A stretch of DNA of 64,000 bases from Roseicyclus sp. (GCA_018401965.1 JAGYJU010000020.1:1-64000); one strand, 5' to 3'. Shown: positions 34,309-44,053, counted from the stretch's first letter. Program-made: numbers and translations. The notes: generated from the letters alone by a model not told the origin.

Positions 34309-34339
34309 GCAAACGTCTTGGGCGGATGCGGCGCTTGGG

Positions 34340-34975
34340 TCAGTTGCCCATCGCGGCCATTTCGGCCTGCATCTGCGCCGCGCGGGCCTGGGCCTGCAAC
34401 AGTTCCAGGTTGTCATCCGAATCATCGTCATAGACGCGGGTTTCGCGGACCCCCGGCAAGGCCCCGAACCTGTCCATGGTGCGGGCCGGGAACCAGCTTG
34501 TGCCGATCTGTTCGAAGCCGGGCGTCTGGCTGAGAACGCGGCTGATCGACAGGGAACATTGCGCATTGGGCACCGCGCCATAGCTTTCCACCGCCGCAAT
34601 CAGCGCCGCCGCCGTTTCGGGGGCGATGTCGCGTTCCTGCATCACGACGTGATAGGTCTCACGGGCGTGGTAATCCATGTAGAACCCCATGAACGGTTCA
34701 CCCATGCCATAGAGCACGTCGTTGCGTTCGGGGATCAGCGGGTGGTGCCAGCTTCCGGCGGGGTCGAAGACAACGCGCTGCGCCCCGTCGATGATCAGCG
34801 CGGAATGCCCGCCCGCACCGCTGGAATTGGAAATCATCGTCACCAGCGTGACCTTGGGCGGCCCGGCAGGGGTAAAGGCTGCGCGCTCCACCGCCTCTGG
34901 CGGGGCCATGACCTCTTCGGCGGCGCAGCCCGCAAGCGCACCGACCAAGGCAAATGCGGCGCAGAGGCGCAGCAT
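34340..34975 (-). CDS. Lipoprotein with a possible permuted NlpC/P60 (LRAT-like) fold
   Basis: 211 aa. MLRLCAAFALVGALAGC is a lipoprotein signal with Cys17 lipidated. GGHSALII (His57) comes before AQCSLSI (Cys140), the His-then-Cys order of permuted papain-like NlpC/P60 proteins; RVVFDPAGSWHHP between them fits a beta-hairpin after the His. The fold is an inference from motifs only. A GTG three codons upstream would overlap the stop of the oxidase subunit gene, so the two are probably co-translated. Confidence 0.65.
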   Translation of the reverse strand: MLRLCAAFALVGALAGCAAEEVMAPPEAVERAAFTPAGPPKVTLVTMISNSSGAGGHSALIIDGAQRVVFDPAGSWHHPLIPERNDVLYGMGEPFMGFYMDYHARETYHVVMQERDIAPETAAALIAAVESYGAVPNAQCSLSISRVLSQTPGFEQIGTSWFPARTMDRFGALPGVRETRVYDDDSDDNLELLQAQARAAQMQAEMAAMGN

Positions 34976-34980
34976 CAGGC

Positions 34981-35121
34981 TCACCGTGCGAAGATCGCCA
35001 GGAAGACGACGATGGCAATGCAGATGATGCCGACATTCACGCTCATGCGCATGAAGCCTGCAAAGGTCTTTTCCTGCTCGGTGATGTCCATTTCACCTTG
35101 CTTGTGCTGATGGTCGGCCAT
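34981..35121 (-). CDS. aa3-type cytochrome c oxidase subunit IV
   Basis: 46 aa, short enough to be missed. The sequence MADHQHKQGEMDITEQEKTF is followed by AGFMRMSVNVG and one transmembrane helix (ICIAIVVFLAIFA, residues 33-45), which is the COX4_pro_2 pattern of the small subunit of alphaproteobacterial aa3 oxidases. GGAGGGG precedes the ATG by 5 bases. The main oxidase genes are not in the window. Confidence 0.85.
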   Translation of the reverse strand: MADHQHKQGEMDITEQEKTFAGFMRMSVNVGIICIAIVVFLAIFAR

Positions 35122-35240
35122 GGTGTCCCCTCCGGTCTCGGGTCTGGTGGTCTGGTGGTGTGCTTGCGCAGGGCATAGCGCATTGCGCCAAGCCTGTCAG
35201 CCCTTCCGCGCCACGCCCATGGGGGCACAGCGCCGCAGCA

Positions 35241-36266
35241 TCAGGCCCTGATGCGATAAAGCCACGCCCCATCGGCGCGACGGTCACGGGTCACCGCCCC
35301 GATGGCGAAAAGATGGTTCAGATGCGCCACCGCCTCGACCAGCGCGAGGCCATAGGTGCCGGCGTCGATCTGGCGTTTGAACAGCGGCGCAAAGCAGTCA
35401 CCGGCGGTTTTCGGACCATTGGCCAGATGGTCGCGCAGCCGGTCCAGCGCGCCATGGTGATTGTCGATCATCTGGCGCAGCCGGTCGGGCAGGCCGGTGA
35501 AGGGAAGCTTGTGCCCCGGCAGCACCAGCTGTGCGGGGCGGGCATGGGGCATGAGCGCCGCACAAGAGCTGAGCCATTCGCCCACCGGATCAGCGCCGGG
35601 TTCGGTCGCATAGACGCCGAGATTCGGGGAAATCGTCGCCAGCAACTGATCGCCCCCGATCACCACGTCATCGTCGCGCGACCAGAATGTCGCGTGATCG
35701 GGCGCATGCCCCTGGCCAAAGCGGATGTCCCAGGTTCGCCCGCCCATCGTGATGCTGTGCCCGTCTTGCAGCCGCGAGAACCCCAGTGGCATCGGGTGGA
35801 CCATATCGGCAAAATTGAACGGACGTTCGGTTCGGCGGGCCGCGAAGATCGCCGGGTCCATGCCCGCCGATTGCCAAAAGGCCAAGGTTTCCGCCGTGGG
35901 CAGGGATTGATCATCCAGCGTCAGCATCCGCGCCGACAGCCAGGCAGTGCGGGTCATCCACAGATCGACGCCGCGCGCCTGGAACCAGCCCGCAAGGCCC
36001 ACGTGATCGGGGTGGTGATGGGTGACGATCAACCGGGTGACAGGCACCCCCGCAAGCGGACCGTCAAGTGCCGCCTCCCACAGGGCGCGGGTCTTGCCGG
36101 TATCAAGACCGGTGTCGATCAACGTCCAGCCATCCGCGTCGCGCAGGGCATAGGCGTTGACATGATCCAGCACCATGGGCAGCGGAATGCGCAGCCACAA
36201 GATGCCGGGCGCAACCTCGATCGCCGCGCCGGGCGCGGGGGCGGTGGGAAAGGGTGTGTCGATCAC
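35241..36266 (-). CDS. Metallo-beta-lactamase fold hydrolase
   Basis: 341 aa. The metal motif THHHPDHVG (HxHxDH) follows WTLIDTGLDTG, and the later GQGHAPDHATFW and VLPGHKLPF supply the remaining ligands. A C-terminal helical domain (about residues 255-341) is typical of the LACTB2-like group. It starts inside the last codons of the acyl-CoA dehydrogenase gene (4-base overlap), suggesting a role in the same catabolic route, for example thioester hydrolysis. Confidence 0.83.
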   Translation of the reverse strand: MIDTPFPTAPAPGAAIEVAPGILWLRIPLPMVLDHVNAYALRDADGWTLIDTGLDTGKTRALWEAALDGPLAGVPVTRLIVTHHHPDHVGLAGWFQARGVDLWMTRTAWLSARMLTLDDQSLPTAETLAFWQSAGMDPAIFAARRTERPFNFADMVHPMPLGFSRLQDGHSITMGGRTWDIRFGQGHAPDHATFWSRDDDVVIGGDQLLATISPNLGVYATEPGADPVGEWLSSCAALMPHARPAQLVLPGHKLPFTGLPDRLRQMIDNHHGALDRLRDHLANGPKTAGDCFAPLFKRQIDAGTYGLALVEAVAHLNHLFAIGAVTRDRRADGAWLYRIRA

Positions 36267-37960
36267 GCGACCAGATCATCCGCCGAAAGATCGTAAAGAC
36301 CGCTCGCGCCTTGGGCTGCCTGCACCAACAGCCCCTGCGCCTCGGGCAAAAGCCGGGTGATGTAGAACCGCGCCAGCGCAACGCGGCGATCATCGCCCTG
36401 GCTTGCTGCGCGCAGGTGGTAAAGCCCGCCGAGGATGCGGGCAAAGCCCATCAGGTAGGGCACCGCGCCGCCGAACCGGTCGTTCAGATCCATCGCCAAA
36501 AGGGTCTGTGTCGTGGCGCGCAGGGTCGCGGCCATGGCGGCAAGGGCCGCCCCAAGATCGGGGCTTGCGGCCCGCGCCTCGTGGTCCACCGCGTCGATCA
36601 GCGCCAGGATCGCGGCGCCGCCATCGGCCATCTTGCGGCCCACCAGGTCCATCGCCTGGATGCCGTTGGTGCCTTCGTAGATCGCGGTGACGCGCACGTC
36701 GCGGGCGAATTGGGCCGCGCCGGTGTCTTCTATATAGCCCATGCCGCCATGCACCTGGATGCCGATATTGGCGACCTTGATCCCGGTTTCGGTGCCAAAG
36801 GCCTTGGCGATGGGCGTCAAGACGGCGGCGCGCGCGGCCTGTTGCGCATCGCCGCAATGGCCAAGGTCGATCGACACCGCCAGGTCCAGCGCCAGCGCGC
36901 GGGCGGCGAAGGTTTCGGCCTTCATCTCCAGAAGCATCCGCCGCACATCGGCATGATCAAGGATCGTGCCGCGGCCGCCCGCGATCAGCGCGCGGCCCTG
37001 CTTGCGGTCACCGGCATAGGCCACGGCGGCCTGGGTCGCGGCCTCGGCGATGGAAATGCCATGCACGGCCACCCCCAGCCTTGCGTTGTTCATCATCGTG
37101 AACATCGCCGCCATGCCCCGGTTTTCTTCGCCCACCAGCCAGCCGGTCGCGCCGTCATACTGCATCACGCAGGTCGGGCTGCCATGCAGGCCCAGCTTGT
37201 GTTCAAGGCTCACGACCTTGAGCGTATTGGCCACGCCCGGCGCGCCATCGGCATCGGGCAGGCGCTTGGGCACAAGGAACAGCGATATCCCCTTGGTGCC
37301 GCCCGGCGCATCGGGCAGGCGCGCCAGCACAAGATGCACCACGTTCTCGGTGAAATCATTGTCACCCCAGGAAATATAGATCTTTTGGCCCGTCACGGCA
37401 TAGGTGCCATCGCCATTGGGCACCGCACGGGTTGTCAGGGCGCCCACGTCCGACCCCGCCTGCGGTTCGGTCAGGTTCATCGTCGAACACCAGTCGCCAG
37501 AGATGAGCCGGGGCAGATAGAGCGCCTTGATCGCCTCCGAAGCGTGATGTTCCAGCGCCTCGATCTGGCCCTGCGTCATCAACGGGTTGAGTTGCAGCGC
37601 AAGGCAGGCCCCGCCCGACATGTCGTTGAGACAGGTCGCGACCGTGATCGGAAGGCCAAGGCCACCATGGGCGGGATCGGCCGAAATCGCGGTCATCCCC
37701 GCCTCGACCAGGGCACGGTAGCCTTGCGCGAACCCCGGCGAGGTGCGGACCACGCCGTTTTCCAGCCGCGCCGGATGCATGTCGCCCACCCGGTTCAGGG
37801 GCGCCAGCACATCGTCGCACAGACGCCCCATCTCGGACATCAGGGCGTGAACGGTGTCGGGCGTTGCCTCGGCATGGCGCGCGGTGGCGGCAACGCGACC
37901 GTAGCCAACAACATGGGCCAAGAGGAAATCGAACTCTGCGATCGGGGCACGGTAGGGCAT
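36263..37960 (-). CDS. Acyl-CoA dehydrogenase family protein
   Basis: 565 aa flavoenzyme of the long form with an extra C-terminal domain. STMNLTEPQAGSD (FAD/substrate loop), GIQVHGGMGYIEDTG and AIYEGTNGIQAMDL (with the catalytic Glu of YEGTN) are present. The start MPYRAPIAEFDFLL is conserved in the group; the longer open frame is not. Coupled to the MBL hydrolase gene. Substrate unknown. Confidence 0.88.
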   Translation of the reverse strand: MPYRAPIAEFDFLLAHVVGYGRVAATARHAEATPDTVHALMSEMGRLCDDVLAPLNRVGDMHPARLENGVVRTSPGFAQGYRALVEAGMTAISADPAHGGLGLPITVATCLNDMSGGACLALQLNPLMTQGQIEALEHHASEAIKALYLPRLISGDWCSTMNLTEPQAGSDVGALTTRAVPNGDGTYAVTGQKIYISWGDNDFTENVVHLVLARLPDAPGGTKGISLFLVPKRLPDADGAPGVANTLKVVSLEHKLGLHGSPTCVMQYDGATGWLVGEENRGMAAMFTMMNNARLGVAVHGISIAEAATQAAVAYAGDRKQGRALIAGGRGTILDHADVRRMLLEMKAETFAARALALDLAVSIDLGHCGDAQQAARAAVLTPIAKAFGTETGIKVANIGIQVHGGMGYIEDTGAAQFARDVRVTAIYEGTNGIQAMDLVGRKMADGGAAILALIDAVDHEARAASPDLGAALAAMAATLRATTQTLLAMDLNDRFGGAVPYLMGFARILGGLYHLRAASQGDDRRVALARFYITRLLPEAQGLLVQAAQGASGLYDLSADDLVA

Positions 37961-38112
37961 GGTCTGGTCTTTCCGGTTTGCGGGCCAAGTCGTTGCACGC
38001 GTGCGGGCCAAGTCATTGCATGGCTGTGCAAACCACGCTACCCCCTCGGCCCTGTCACCCCAAGGCTAGGGGCAGCACCCTGCCCCGATCAACCGAAACG
38101 TCACGTCAGACC

Positions 38113-39069
38113 ATGGCCCAGCCCGAACTCCTAGCCGATACAGCAACGGGCCAGGCCCGTGCCGCGGCCCTCTTGCGCGCGGGCGCGCTTGTCGCGCTGC
38201 CGACGGAAACGGTCTATGGTCTGGCGGCGGATGCCACCAATGACGCTGCCGTTGCCGCGATCTATGCCGCCAAGGGCCGGCCCGGGTTCAACCCGCTGAT
38301 CGTGCATGTGCCAGACCGCGCGGCGGCCGAAACCCTCGCGGCCTTTTCCGACATGGCGCGCGCGCTGGCCGATGCCTTCTGGCCCGGCCCGCTGACGCTG
38401 GTCCTGCCGCTCAGGCCGGGGCATGGGCTCTCGGCGCGGGTCACCGCGGGCCTGCCCAGTGTCGCGATCCGGGTTCCGGCGCATCCGGCGATGCAGGCGG
38501 TTCTGCGCGCGCTTGGCCGCCCGCTTGCCGCGCCCTCGGCCAACCCGTCTGGCAAGATCACCGCCACCGCTGCGGCGCATGTGCTGGCGGGATTGGGCGA
38601 CAGGATTGCCGCGGTGCTTGATGCCGGCCCCTGCGCGGTGGGGGTCGAATCCACCATTCTCGCGCCGGAACCGGGCGGCACGCGCCTGCTGCGCGACGGC
38701 GGCCTGCCGCGCGAGGGGATCGAACCTCTGACCGGGCCGCTGATCGCGGACACCACGCCGGGCGCACGGATCGAAGCGCCGGGGCAACTGGCCAGCCATT
38801 ACGCCCCGGACACGCGCTTGCAGCTTGGCGGCCCCCCCGAACCAGGGGACATCGTGATCGGCTTCGGCCACGTGACCTGCCACGTGAACCTATCGCCCAG
38901 GGGCGACCTGACAGAGGCCGCGGCCCAGCTGTTCGCCGCCCTGCACCAGGCCGACGCCCTGGCGCAGGCACAAGGCGCCACCGCGATCCGGGTGGCGATG
39001 ATCCCTGACACGGGTCTTGGCCGCGCGATCAACGACAGGCTGCGCCGGGCGGCCGCCCCAAGGGCCTGA
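38113..39069 (+). CDS. tsaC: L-threonylcarbamoyladenylate synthase (Sua5 type)
   Basis: Makes the intermediate for the t6A modification of tRNAs that read ANN codons. 318 aa: a YrdC domain (residues about 12-200; ALPTETVYGLAADA, KGRPGFNPLIVH, SANPSGKIT) plus the C-terminal Sua5 domain, so the long Sua5 version. The start MAQPELLADT is chosen by homology. A repeat element begins 13 bases after its stop. Confidence 0.93.
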   Translation: MAQPELLADTATGQARAAALLRAGALVALPTETVYGLAADATNDAAVAAIYAAKGRPGFNPLIVHVPDRAAAETLAAFSDMARALADAFWPGPLTLVLPLRPGHGLSARVTAGLPSVAIRVPAHPAMQAVLRALGRPLAAPSANPSGKITATAAAHVLAGLGDRIAAVLDAGPCAVGVESTILAPEPGGTRLLRDGGLPREGIEPLTGPLIADTTPGARIEAPGQLASHYAPDTRLQLGGPPEPGDIVIGFGHVTCHVNLSPRGDLTEAAAQLFAALHQADALAQAQGATAIRVAMIPDTGLGRAINDRLRRAAAPRA

Positions 39070-39081
39070 CCGCGCCCACCT

Positions 39082-39129
39082 CTTCTTCGTTTCCCAAATA
39101 TCCTGGGGGTCCGGGGGCAAAGCCCCCTG
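39082..39129 (+). repeat. 3'-end repeat, type A copy 1
   Basis: CTTCTTCGTTTC, AAATATCC and a G-run are followed by a GGGGGC(N)GCCCCC stem. It begins 13 bases after the tsaC stop in the same orientation. A near-identical copy lies at 62438-62485 on the minus strand. Confidence 0.8.
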
Positions 39130-39148
39130 CCTTGACCCTAGCCCTGCC

Positions 39149-40285
<1,137 letters not shown>

Positions 40286-40303
40286 TTACCGTGTCTGGGG
40301 GCA

Positions 40304-40347
40304 GAGTCGCCGAAAACCGATTCGGCGTCAATTTATTTATTGGAATC
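40304..40347 (-). promoter_or_regulatory. Cluster of three GANTC sites upstream of ccrM
   Basis: GAGTC (40304-40308), GATTC (40319-40323) and GAATC (40343-40347) lie in the 101-bp rnhB-ccrM gap. In Caulobacter the ccrM promoter region also carries GANTC sites that couple expression to methylation state; the same here is an inference. Confidence 0.6.
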
Positions 40348-40353
40348 AAGGTG

Positions 40354-40971
40354 TTATTTCATCTCCGACAGCAAGATGTTGTGCACCGGTCGGAACGTGC
40401 GTCTATGGTGGGGGGTCACCCCCAGATCTAGTAGGGCGGCCCGGTGCGCCGCCGTTGGGTAGCCTGCGTTGACCTCCCAGCCATAGCCGGGATGGATTTT
40501 TGCCAGCTCCGCCATCACCCGGTCGCGCGCCACCTTGGCGATGATCGAGGCCGCCGCGACCGACAGGCTCTTGGCATCGCCCTTGACCAGGGTGACGCTG
40601 CGGCAGGGCAGGCCCTCGGGGCAGGCATTGCCATCGATCAGCGCCGCGTCGGGCAGGCGCGCCAAACCCTCGATGGCGCGCCGCATCGCCAGAAGCGACG
40701 CTGCCCGGATGTTCAGCGCATCGATTTCTTCGACCGAGGCCCAGGCCAGCGACACCTCGGCCATGGCATGGATCTGCTCGAACAGCGCCTCGCGGCGCGC
40801 TGCGGTCAGCGCCTTGGAATCGTTCAGGCCGGGGGGAATGCGGGCCGGGTCCAGCACCACGGCGGCGGCGGACACCGGGCCGGCCAGCGGGCCGCGCCCG
40901 GCCTCGTCCACGCCTGCGACGCGGGCACCCAGGGCGGCTTCATGGGTGAAATCGGGCAGTGTCTTGACCAT
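40354..40971 (-). CDS. rnhB: Ribonuclease HII
   Basis: Removes RNA from RNA-DNA hybrids, including single ribonucleotides. 205 aa. The catalytic [16 protein letters not shown] and LNDSKALT blocks and the later [10 protein letters not shown] are intact. Adjacent to ccrM in the same direction, the common alphaproteobacterial arrangement. Confidence 0.95.
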   Translation of the reverse strand: MVKTLPDFTHEAALGARVAGVDEAGRGPLAGPVSAAAVVLDPARIPPGLNDSKALTAARREALFEQIHAMAEVSLAWASVEEIDALNIRAASLLAMRRAIEGLARLPDAALIDGNACPEGLPCRSVTLVKGDAKSLSVAAASIIAKVARDRVMAELAKIHPGYGWEVNAGYPTAAHRAALLDLGVTPHHRRTFRPVHNILLSEMK

Positions 40972-41031
40972 GCCCCGTCATTCCACGCGCAACGCCGCCG
41001 CGCAAGGATGCGCGCCCGCCCCGCCGCTCGG

Positions 41032-41505
41032 TCAATGACGGCGCGGGGTTTCGCGCACCCAGCCATTCTGCGCCATGCAGCGCCCACCGTAGAACACGCG
41101 GATACCCCGGTCGGTCCGGTATTCCCGCGCACAGGCCTGCGGCAGCGCATGGGTCACGCTGCGTTCCAGGCAGCGCCCGGCAAAGCCGCGAAAAAACCCG
41201 TCGCGGGTCTGAAACTCGCGGTAGCACAGATCGGGTGCCACGCGCGGCGCGGGGGCTGGCGCGGGGATGTGATGCGCCCGGGGCGGCGCGGGGGCGTGAG
41301 AATACTGTTGGACGGGGGGCCGCGACCGGTTGGAATTCAACTCGATCGCACGGCTCAACGCATAAAGCGCGATGATCCCGCCGATCACGCGGGCGGCATC
41401 GGCACCATCGGCGCGGGCGGGGCCAGTGCCTGCCCCCAGCGCGCCAAGAACAAGAACGCCGCCAAGCGACAGGGCAGACAGGGTGGAACGAAAGCGGGTG
41501 AACAT
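41032..41505 (-). CDS. Exported protein of unknown function
   Basis: 157 aa. The start MFTRFRSTLSALSLGG leads a signal peptide ending near ARA (about residue 30). A short hydrophobic segment RVIGGIIALYALSRAIEL follows, then a Pro/Ala-rich spacer, then a C-terminal region with four Cys (LCYREFQT, GRCLER, QACAREY, GGRCMAQNGW) that could form two disulfides. No family recognised. The chosen ATG follows GGAG; an ATG three codons earlier is possible. Confidence 0.7.
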   Translation of the reverse strand: MFTRFRSTLSALSLGGVLVLGALGAGTGPARADGADAARVIGGIIALYALSRAIELNSNRSRPPVQQYSHAPAPPRAHHIPAPAPAPRVAPDLCYREFQTRDGFFRGFAGRCLERSVTHALPQACAREYRTDRGIRVFYGGRCMAQNGWVRETPRRH

Positions 41506-41680
41506 GGGCCTCATCTCCGGGCAAGGGAACCAACGGCGCCCCGAACGGCGCGCTACCCCCATCGGCACCGCCACCGCCTTGCCGATCAATATCGCGGGAC
41601 CGCTATTGAATAACGCGAGCATTCCGGGCCTGATCGGCGGGCAGGAGAGCGCCTGCGCCCAACCCGGACCAAGCCAGACC

Positions 41681-41971
41681 ATGCCCCGTTTTCGCGCCGC
41701 CCTGTTCACCCTGATCGCCACCTGCCTGGCCAGCCCGGCCCTGGCCGACTGCTATGCCGATTACCGCGCCAAGATGGATGATCCGCTGCGCCTGCATTAC
41801 GGCGTGATGGAAATTCCCGATGCCGCCTGTTCGGTCGCGGCCGCCGCCCCGGTGATCGCGGCCCGGCTTGCGGATGCTGGCTGGGATCTGCTGCAAGTGG
41901 TATCGGTCTTCGACCAATCGGGCCTCGCCCCAAGGAGAGCGGATGCCGGTGACCACTTCCTCCGTTTCTGA
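41681..41971 (+). CDS. Small secreted protein, partner of the membrane winged-helix gene
   Basis: 96 aa. The signal peptide MPRFRAALFTLIATCLASPALA is cleaved before Asp23. The mature 74 residues include two Cys (DCYADYRAK and DAACSVAAA), which could form a disulfide, and end GDHFLRF. I know of no function. It overlaps the start of the downstream membrane regulator gene by 29 bases, so the two are translated together and probably act together. Confidence 0.7.
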   Translation: MPRFRAALFTLIATCLASPALADCYADYRAKMDDPLRLHYGVMEIPDAACSVAAAAPVIAARLADAGWDLLQVVSVFDQSGLAPRRADAGDHFLRF

Positions 41972-42644
41972 CACCCGTGCGGCCTCGACCCGGGTGGTAC
42001 AGCTTGGCGTGCTGGCCGTCGTCGCCGTTCTGGCGGTCTCGGCCACGGTGTTGTTCCTGAACCTGCCAGACGCCGATGCCTTCAATGCCGCCGTGGCAGA
42101 GGTCTTCGTTCTGAACGATGTGCGCGACCCCGATGCCACCCGCGTGCTGGAAGTCATGGCCCAGACCGGCACCGCCTTTTCGGCGGTATTGGCCAGCTAC
42201 CGCACGGTTATCTTCGTGCTGATGGTCTTTGCCACGGCGCTGTTGGTGGCCTGCCTCGTGTTCCTGATCACCATCGTCACCCTGAACCGGCGCATGGGGG
42301 CCATCGAACGGCAGGGCATCCAGGTGTCCTCGCTCATCCTCAGCCGGGAAGAACGGGTGGTCCTGATCAACAACCTGGAATTCAAGCTGACCGATGCGGC
42401 GATGGAAACGCTCAGCGTGCTGGCCGAAGCGCGGCTGGATGACGAGGTGCTGTCAGGTGCCCAGATCGAGGCGATGGTCTCGGGCAAGCATGAAACCGAT
42501 GCCGACGAGGCGGCGGGCGCCACGCGCATCAAGCGCCTGCGCGACACGCTCGGCAACCAGATCGTCAGCGAATTGCTGATCAAGAACATCGCGCGCAAGG
42601 GCTATGTCCTGGCGATCGACAAGGATGTGATCCGGATGATCTGA
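41943..42644 (+). CDS. Membrane-anchored OmpR-type winged-helix protein
   Basis: 233 aa. Two transmembrane helices (about 18-41 and 88-113) flank a 45-residue loop that should be periplasmic. Then comes a cytoplasmic domain (about 135-228) that follows the OmpR/PhoB DNA-binding pattern: LEFKLTDAAMETLSVLAEA, TRIKRLRDTLGN and NIARKGYVLA. No receiver domain. AAGGAG precedes the ATG. This looks like a one-component membrane transcription factor with the topology of ToxR in reverse order. It overlaps the secreted-protein gene. Confidence 0.72.
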   Translation: MPVTTSSVSDTRAASTRVVQLGVLAVVAVLAVSATVLFLNLPDADAFNAAVAEVFVLNDVRDPDATRVLEVMAQTGTAFSAVLASYRTVIFVLMVFATALLVACLVFLITIVTLNRRMGAIERQGIQVSSLILSREERVVLINNLEFKLTDAAMETLSVLAEARLDDEVLSGAQIEAMVSGKHETDADEAAGATRIKRLRDTLGNQIVSELLIKNIARKGYVLAIDKDVIRMI

Positions 42645-42670
42645 CGCCGCCGCCTGCGGGGATGACCGCT

Positions 42671-42732
42671 GGGGGGCGCTGCCCCCCGGCGCGCAGGCGC
42701 GCCCCCCCCGGAGTTTTCCGGCCAAGATGAAG
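42671..42732 (-). repeat. 3'-end repeat, type B copy (minus strand)
   Basis: Read on the minus strand, CTTCATCTTGGCCGGAAAACTC is followed by a G-run and a GGGGGGC/GCCCCCC stem. It follows the stop of the BciB-like gene by 86 bases in the same orientation. Its first 12 bases pair with the opposite-facing copy at 42739 to make a strong hairpin. Confidence 0.75.
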
Positions 42733-42738
42733 GCGCAC

Positions 42739-42775
42739 CTTCATCTTGGCAGAAAAACTCCCGCCGGAGGCCCCG
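42739..42775 (+). repeat. 3'-end repeat, type B copy (plus strand, shortened)
   Basis: CTTCATCTTGGC, AGAAAAACTCCC and a short GC stem, downstream of the membrane winged-helix gene in the same orientation. The terminal GGGGGC stem is missing. It faces the minus-strand copy at 42671-42732 so that both strands carry a terminator-like hairpin between convergent genes. Confidence 0.6.
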
Positions 42776-42817
42776 GACCGTGCAGGCACACCGACGGTGA
42801 ACCGGGAAAAGGTGGCG

Positions 42818-44053
42818 TCATTCGTCGCGTGTTTCGCCGGGTGCGGGGGCCAGACCATAGCGCGCGGCCACCCGCCAGACATGGGCGGGCACCATGTTCT
42901 TGACCCGCGCGGGATAGGCGCGGCGCAGGTGCAGGATGGTTTCGATCGCCTTCATCTCGACCCGCGCGCGCGCGAATTCGAGCCCCCTTGGCCCGATCCT
43001 TGGTTGCAGGAAGGCCACGATGGGCCGCGCCCAATCGGGCATGGCGCGCAGCGGCAAGCCGCCCGCCGCGCGTTCGGTATTGGCCAGGAACCCCTTGACC
43101 GCGCCGCCGCGCTTGCCCCTGTCGGTCAGGGCCGCGACATCGAGCCGGGGGCGCAACCCCGCCAGCATCTCCGCGCCCCGCGCATTGCGCGCGATGACCC
43201 ATTGATCGCCATCGCCGCCCATGTAGCCCACGGTGATATCGGCCAGCCGGTTGGTGTAATCGACGCAGGTCTTGCAGGTCATCGGAAAGAAATCCGCCCG
43301 CAGCTTTGAAATCGGCAGCTTCAGGAACGGCACCAGCCGGGTGGGCCTGCCATCGTCAAAGCGCAGCTCGACCCGGTAATCGGCGCGGAATTCGAGATAG
43401 GAAATCGTTTCGGGCCGCGTGTCCAGCAGGGCAAGGAATTCGTGGAACGCCTCGGTCGTGGTGTTGTCGGAACAGGGCGTGCCGATGACATAGAGCCGAT
43501 CCAGCCCAAGCTCGGCCTCGATCTGGCGCAGCGCATAGACCTGGCAGGGAATGCCGATCACCGCGATGCGGCGATGCCCCGCCGCCACCGCCGGTTCCAG
43601 CGCCGCAAGCGTCGGCGCATAACCCATGCGCATCCCCCGGCATTCGGCCAGCGCGGCCGCATCGGTGACGATCACCGGTTCGGGCCGCCAACGGTCATCG
43701 GGGTGGGGGCGCACCGCCAGCACCGCATCGACCGCCCCCTGATCCAAGAGCATCGCGGCCAGCGCCGTGGTGATGCCCGACCATTGCGCACCGGGGGCGG
43801 ACGGCGACAGGCGCGCGCGCAGCATGGTCCGGGTCACGCCGAAAAACGCCTCGTCCCCCTGCGCGGGATCGGCGATGCGCCCATGCACGCGCACCTCGAG
43901 CGTCTCGTAATCGGGTTGGATGAACTGGCAGGCCCGGCCGCAGGCGCGCCCGTCGCCCATCCGGCTGATGCCGCAATCGGTGCACAGGCCCGGCCGCGCC
44001 GCGCCGCCAAGCTGGGGCACGGTCATGCCGGGTGGGGGCAGATCTTTGGGCAT
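42818..44053 (-). CDS. FrhB/BciB-family Fe-S flavoprotein (putative 8-vinyl reductase)
   Basis: 411 aa. The N-terminal Cys set (CTDCGIS...CGRAC) and the central CKTCVDYTNRLADITVGYMG bind Fe-S clusters; GAQWSGITTALAAMLLD, VIGTPCSDN and GYMGGDGDQWVI are shared with BciB, which reduces the 8-vinyl group of divinyl (proto)chlorophyllide, and more broadly with the F420-hydrogenase beta family. No photosynthesis gene is in the window, so another substrate is possible. Divergent from soeA by 166 bp. Confidence 0.75.
   Translation of the reverse strand: MPKDLPPPGMTVPQLGGAARPGLCTDCGISRMGDGRACGRACQFIQPDYETLEVRVHGRIADPAQGDEAFFGVTRTMLRARLSPSAPGAQWSGITTALAAMLLDQGAVDAVLAVRPHPDDRWRPEPVIVTDAAALAECRGMRMGYAPTLAALEPAVAAGHRRIAVIGIPCQVYALRQIEAELGLDRLYVIGTPCSDNTTTEAFHEFLALLDTRPETISYLEFRADYRVELRFDDGRPTRLVPFLKLPISKLRADFFPMTCKTCVDYTNRLADITVGYMGGDGDQWVIARNARGAEMLAGLRPRLDVAALTDRGKRGGAVKGFLANTERAAGGLPLRAMPDWARPIVAFLQPRIGPRGLEFARARVEMKAIETILHLRRAYPARVKNMVPAHVWRVAARYGLAPAPGETRDE

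Noticed and set aside
36254..38134. Plus-strand 626-codon open frame opposite the acyl-CoA dehydrogenase
   Set aside because: It mirrors a gene with clear catalytic motifs; the antisense protein is His/Arg/Gly-rich and of no known family.
40325..40345. Second copy of the frc operator (AT-rich ATTTATTTATTGG) upstream of ccrM
   Set aside because: Only one half resembles the frc inverted repeat; there is no symmetric partner.
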